DNA of 64,000 nucleotides, from the NCBI GenBank assembly GCA_016490735.1, contig JAEMWC010001014.1, positions 37,501 to 101,500 of the forward strand, given 5' to 3'. The DNA comes from Pachyseris speciosa. Lineage: Eukaryota; Cnidaria; Anthozoa; Scleractinia; Pachyseridae. The notes beneath the pieces were generated by a model. The model was not told the DNA's origin, made no database searches, and worked only from the letters and a program-made list of their open reading frames with translations. Position numbers and translations under genes: made by a program. Positions 58,801 through 64,000 of this stretch are shown here, piece after piece (positions within the stretch are counted from its first letter, which is position 1; each line of letters opens with the position of its first letter).

Positions 58801-60539
58801 AGACTTCGCTAGAAAGAAATGTATGGCGTAAAGTTGTTTCTTCGTCAAAAGCAGCGATTTTGAACAAAGAATAACGCCTTTTCGCTGTGATTTTGTGAGA
58901 AGCGGTGGTGACTAATGTTGGTGCGTGGAAATTGTAAGTTTCGTGCGATTAATGCGATAAAATCTATTGATAAACACTTTGTTGCGTAAGGCAGATTGTG
59001 AAATCCACTGAATCTGCATCAAGTAATGGTCTCGAAATAGTACGTTCTGTAATGGTCTTTAGTGCAAGCTAGCGGACCTATATAAGGAAACAAACTCCTG
59101 GGATCGAAAGCAGTCAAAAGCCACTAATCTTCCATTGTTTTTATGGGTCGTCGTTTCCTAGATATCCGTAACACAAGCAATATTGACTGTACTTGAAAGA
59201 TACGTTGTATTAGAGAGGACAGTGCTACTATCTGTACATGATGAACATGATGCCATAGTGTGAAAATAAAATATGGAAAGGAATTCAGGTCTTGTTATTC
59301 TAACTTTGCCATAATATTAAAACTGTGTAGGTGAATCATTGAAGTTCTGATTGCCACTTATGCGAGGCCGAGTGAGGGCTAATATGGCCTCATGTTTCCT
59401 TCTTATTCCCCAAGCAGCATATATAAATAGCAAGACAACACTCCACCCTCACGCCCGTTAAACATGCGCAAAAGGGAAGAGCTCTGGGGTCGAGAATGGA
59501 TATGCACATGACGTCACAAGGTTTACACATCAAGCGTGGGGGAATTGACAGCTTCCACATTCCCCTGGTCAGATGCAATGGCGAAGCGAGGTCGTAAGAC
59601 TTGGGTGGCCGATGGTCCAGACCAAATAAGCTGTATGTAAAGCTGTATAAATAAGCTGAATGCGGGGTATGGCTGAAAAGTTAGAAAACTTTTTCTTTTT
59701 TTATCTGACGCCCCTTAATATTTTATTAGAAAAATATCTCAATACCATCTCCCTCCCTGGTCCCACCAAAAACTGTTATCACTTCAGTTCTATAGACTAT
59801 AGACTGTGGAATGGATGTTCACCGTTTTTCATTGTTGCAGCTGTTAGCGCATTAGATTTTAGCTCTGAATACCAGCAGAGTGTCTCACATCCTTTTCCTA
59901 CCAAGGTGATAGCCTCGAACCATTGAATTCCACAGACAACAAACTCTGCAGTTTTACTGCAATTTGCATCTCTCTACCCAGGTGTATAAATGCGTGTTGC
60001 TGACATACTGATAGAATTCCACCCAGGAATACTCTCCGTCGCTTCATGCTACAAAAAAATGAGTTAAGCTTTCTAGTTTATCCCATGTAGATCTACTATA
60101 CTTTTTTGTTTGTGATGAACACATTCTTCCAAGAGTCGGCTACTCTTTTATTATCACGTGTGGTGGTCGTAAGCTGTAACTCGCCATCAGCGGTGTCAAC
60201 CTATCGAGCCTAACTCTATTCTTTGAGAAACCACTGCCAGAAACATTAGTGCCCTCTTTATTAGACAGGTTGTAAGCACAATTCTTGTTTTGCTGTTTTG
60301 ATTAGATTTTAGCAGGTCACTGAACTATTTCTTTATAAGTATTTGCATTTTATGTTTGAATAAATGGAGGAAATGTTGAAGTTTCGGATAAAAAATGCAT
60401 CATTAAATTTAACATCCTTTGTTAGTTCACTCACTGTTTCGTTTTATAAATTTTATTTTAGAACTTCCAGGAAATGTGAGTTAAATTTAAATGAAAAATT
60501 AGTTATATTTTGCTTTTTTGTGTTGTTGGTTTTACTTAG

Positions 60540-60996
60540 GGGAGGGGGGGGGGGGCAAACATGACTAAAATTACAGTAAATGTATGGGATTTTGGCCGAC
60601 TTTTCAAGAACCACTGTAACGCCGCTACAAAGAGGCAGATTTCCACAATGAAAATGACTTTTAAAAGACTTTTGTACTGCGTTTCATGAAGTAAAAGGAA
60701 CAGATTCAGGCTACAACGGCCGTAAACGAAGATACAGACATTCAAATCCTTCTAATCAAAATTATGCAAATTGTAGCGAAATTAGAAGCCACATGCGAAG
60801 ATTTATAATTCGAATTTACGGACGTCGTACCTTCTTTAATGGCCTTATTTTCTTTTATATGAACAATAACAATAAAACGTTTTAAAATAGTGGCAAACGT
60901 TTGAAATCCGCCTCTTTGTGGCGGCGTTACAGCGGTTCAAAGTCGGATAAAATCCCATACATTTACTGTGATTTTAGACGTATTTGCCCCTTAGTC
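60540..60996. mobile_element. MITE with ~90-bp inverted ends
   Basis: TTACAGTAAATGTATGGGAT at the left is matched by ATCCCATACATTTACTGTGA at the right, and GTAACGCCGCTACAAAGAGG by CCTCTTTGTGGCGGCGTTAC further in. The outer end is GGGGCAAA / TTTGCCCC. Non-coding. Confidence 0.9.
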
Positions 60997-61974
60997 AAAA
61001 TGGCGTCAGAAACCGTGGAAAGGTCTAACACAGAAAACCTACCTATTTTGACCTCGAGCTCTTCGTGATAGGAAAAATGGCGACGCTTGTCGGTTAGAAT
61101 GTCATGTATGGTAATTGTGATGTACCATTTTGGCAAAGAAGACCGCTTCAGTAAGTTACTTTTTTTTTTCAAAACGCTCGGAATTGTTCTTATCGAGAAT
61201 CCACTGTATGTATTTGATTCATGTTCGCAAATCCGGAGTTTAAAAAGGATCATAGAAGTGTGCTAAGCAGTTCAATGCCTATTTTATAAGTTACAAATAG
61301 CGTTTCTTTAAACTATGCTAGTTTCCTACTTAGGAAGTTAACTAGATGTTGTTATTTTGCGATTGATCTTATTTTAGTGTCCCCGATTAGTAGAGGGTTT
61401 CACCCTCGGCTAGACAGTATTAACGCAGAAGACTTTGCCGATTTAGCTTCTTGTATGTTTTCAGCGGGTTTGCATGATGAATTAGAGGATTTGCATGTTT
61501 AGTAACTAAAAGGAGCCATGTGTTTGAATGTCACATTCTTTGTATTTTGACCTCTAAGGTCATTTCTGGGTTATCAACGAACCCGTGTTATTTCTGTTTA
61601 GCGACTAAGTCTTGTTTTCACACCCTTTGAGGCATTTTATCTCGGTTTGGTTTGGCTCCAATATAAGCGGCAAACATGCGAGTAGGAGTCGTGTAGGCCT
61701 TCCAACCCCATTTTACGGGTTTAGTTCCAAATTTTCGATAAGCATCCCCGCCCCTTTCATAGGAGAGCCCCCCTCACCCCCCCCCCCCCCCCCCCCCTTC
61801 AAAGCCGGGTTTAGGCACTTGAGAAAGAATATGACTTTCAGGCGTTACTTTCAATCTCAGAAAAAAACATTTTTTTCGGAGAGAGGTCACTGGCTGATAG
61901 TGCTTATCACCTCCTATTGGAGAGTATTAATTAATAATTATTAACAAATGTTACTTATTAAAAGTTGGGGGCGT

Positions 61975-62006
<32 letters not shown>

Positions 62007-62037
62007 GGGACTTAAAGGGTCTTTGACGTAATAAAAC

Positions 62038-62336
62038 CGGTCGAGTCGACCCGACTCAGATCGTGTCGTTTCGTCACCATTTTGAAGCCCTCTTTGCTCA
62101 TTTATACATGACCTGACTTCCGGTGAGACGGATCGACTTTAACAAAGACGAGTAGAGTCGACACGACTCGGATTGTGCACAAAATGTCATTTTCGCTCCC
62201 GTGCATTAAAAACGAGGAAGGTCGCTCGCGTTCTTTAAGAACGAGTGAGGCTCATATTATTATTTCGTCTTTTGTTCGACCTGACTTCCGATGAGTCCGA
62301 TCGAACACGATCCGACTCAGATTGGGTGTTTTGGAC
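62038..62336. repeat. Divergent member of the ACCGGAAGTCA / CACCCAAT module family
   Basis: Modules such as CTGACTTCCGGTGAGACGGA and GAGTCGACACGACTCGGATT recur three times and end at GATTGGGTGTTTTGGACATG, the reverse of the CCAATACACCC end seen elsewhere. Confidence 0.65.
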
Positions 62337-64000
62337 ATGGATGGAGGAGTTGGTGAGAACTCCGGACAAGTAACATCTGCATCAGTTCACGTGTTCGCAT
62401 CATTGGACTGTGACGTTAAAGCCTTGACCTTGTCTCCTTCTCCTCCCCACGAAAAACTTGAAAGAGACGTAAAAATAACGCACGCACTGATCGCAAAGAG
62501 AAGGGAACGTAGATCCCAGTGTTGTGGTCTATCCTACTATACATCTACGGGTTGAATGGAGGCTGCGCGATTGGCTTACCACGTGTCCCGCAAAAGTGTT
62601 AGCTGATTACAGAATCCAACAGTCAAGTGACTGAATATGGAGGTGACTGTTGCCTCGATGCTCCCACTAGCAATAGTAGGGACCAGCATCGACAAGAGAA
62701 AATGGCATCGATGGATAGTTCACCACAATAACAACACATCCCTGAGTCGCACGTAAGGATAAGAAATGTCTTATGGTTAAAGCTACTAAGATATAGACTC
62801 CATTCCGATCATGACAACTGATAGATTGCACACCATGTGGATACTTAGCTAACCACAAACCACCACATAAATTACCTGATAAGTAAACGAATTCAGAGAA
62901 CAATGTCGTGACTTGTGTCATGTGGCTCAGCAGAGACTGGCGTTTAAAACTATAATGTAGGTAAGAGACTAGTAACAAAAATGAATTGATGCAGCGCCAT
63001 GAGCAAACGCGACTTACGTCCTCCAGACTAAAGCTAGTGTAGGCGAAACCAAGCTTCTCTTTCTTGGGGTTGTTTTAATATAATAACTTCACGTACTTAT
63101 TTGACAGCGTAGTAATAGTTAGCTTTGATATATGACAAATCACCACAGGAAAGAGCAATATTCTCATATCCGGTATGTTTCCTTTACAATCCATGCATGA
63201 AATAGCGCGGCTTAAATTAACGCGCAACGTTTGCAGAGGCGTCAATTTCAGGGAGTTTTTTTTTTATTTTTTTATATTCTGTACTCAAACACGTTAATGG
63301 ATGCCGGCCAAATGTGCACTCAATCAACTAAGGCCCGTGGCACACTGTTACATCATGCTTTAACACATTAAAAAAAAGTACTAGGACCCCTGGAGTAATA
63401 AATCTGGGGTGGTTCTGAAGGGAACGTGTGGAGGTTGAAGGGAAGTTTTCTTTCCAGCTCCTTAAGGTTACCGTGTACCTTCAGGGGTGTCTCTAGTCCC
63501 AATTTAGAACTTGATACGGCTTTCTGCAACGGTTCGTCCAACTTGTCTAGCATCGATTTCGGCCGTTGCAGGGTCAATACACTTGGTACAATGTTTCGTG
63601 CAACCTGTCTGGCAATGGCGTTGCGACACAAGCTGCAACAAACACTGCACAGTGTAACAGCGTCGTTAGATTTCAGCGGACATAAAGCAAAAATCTTGAA
63701 AAAAAGGTATGTTTTTGGCTCGATTTGTTGTGATAATAGCATTTTTATGAAGTAGTTATGTCATAATAGTGAGAGAATTGAGTGCTTTAAACGGGACAAA
63801 ACCCCTTTGACTCATGGTATCTGATCTCGGAAATTTGCCTGAAAAACATCAAACAAGCGAACAAAACAGGCGAACTCTATTGAACACTTGAATGCCATTG
63901 GCCAACATTCAATTTCAAAACCTTGAAGATGTTTTGACACTTTTTCTTTTTTCTAAAAAAAGGCTGAGTTTAACATCTTTCTCAAGTAAAAGTACTGTGT

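Larger units (their letters stand above)
42281..59778. repeat. Segmental duplication, copy B
   Basis: This is the shorter, direct tandem partner of copy A, about 0.8 kb downstream of it. It keeps the CUB and Ig exons, the Penelope fragments and the GCGCCC-type MITE in the same order. It lacks the large A insertions and has its own LINE and MITE insertions. Retention of simple unoccupied sites (for example near 52,136 and 56,061) shows that several differences arose after duplication. Confidence 0.9.
59779..64000. other. Right flank outside the segmental duplication
   Basis: No host exon could be supported. It holds a long-TIR MITE (60,540-60,996), homopolymers at about 61,778 (C) and 61,977 (T), AATCGAGTCG-related modules (62,038-62,336) and a repeat-like end near 63,330. 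Frames at 62,322-62,555 and on both strands at 63,368-63,755 are not recognised. Confidence 0.4.

Noticed and set aside
62322..62555. 77-codon frame after the repeat end at 62,336
   Set aside because: Its start overlaps the repeat terminus and it has no recognised domain or splice signal.
63368..63755. Overlapping open frames on both strands, one with a GTATGT donor-like end
   Set aside because: Both strands are open with no domain, and the stretch resembles a known style of repeat (CACACTGTTACA at 63,350, TGTAACAGCG at 63,653), so I treat it as repeat-derived.

Overview
This is eukaryotic, AT-rich, repeat-dominated DNA. No bacterial-style operon or dense coding is present. GT-AG introns, phase-1 extracellular-domain exons (CUB, immunoglobulin), Penelope-like retroelements with GIY-YIG endonuclease, LINE tails, tRNA-derived SINEs and many small inverted-repeat elements point to an invertebrate animal. 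I infer an anthozoan cnidarian, probably a stony coral, from remembered repeat and protein families; this was not tested by search.

The main architecture is a diverged direct tandem segmental duplication. Segment A (about 4,766-41,455) and segment B (about 42,281-59,778) are collinear in many blocks (for example 12.1/43.5, 17.2/46.8, 19.9/50.4, 28.7/52.2, 31.4/55.0, 39.9/58.4 kb). They differ by large insertions or deletions, so each copy serves as an outgroup for the other. A carries extra material at 6,564-11,729 (TIR transposon with integrase-like remnants), 12,661-13,288, 14,430-16,508, 20,325-28,601 (8.3 kb TTAA-flanked TIR element), 32,446-33,671 (1.2 kb TIR element without target duplication) and about 35,063-39,805 (retroelement fragments between TTA-type microsatellites). 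B carries extra material at 45,713-46,462, 48,476-48,930, 49,877-50,340 (5'-truncated LINE), 50,657-51,990 (two MITEs) and 57,188-58,062 (MITE).

Host genes are sparse and all on the minus strand. One CUB domain is split over two exons in each segment (A 19,882-20,035 and 18,004-18,197; B 50,361-50,514 and 47,553-47,746). One Ig-domain exon occurs in each segment (A 31,356-31,595; B 54,967-55,206). A signal-peptide exon (22,162-22,315) is present only in A; its phase matches the CUB exons, but it lies inside the 8.3 kb element that B lacks. Both CUB and Ig modules are 1-1 phase symmetrical and open in both copies, as expected for a duplicated family of secreted or surface receptor-like proteins.

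The left flank (1-4,765), the 0.8 kb junction between A and B (41,456-42,280) and the right flank (59,779-64,000) contain repeats, MITEs and TE fragments; no confident host gene was found there. A dispersed family with modules rich in AATCGAGTCGAATCG and ACTCACCGGAAGTCA occurs at seven places, including both starts of the segmental duplication.
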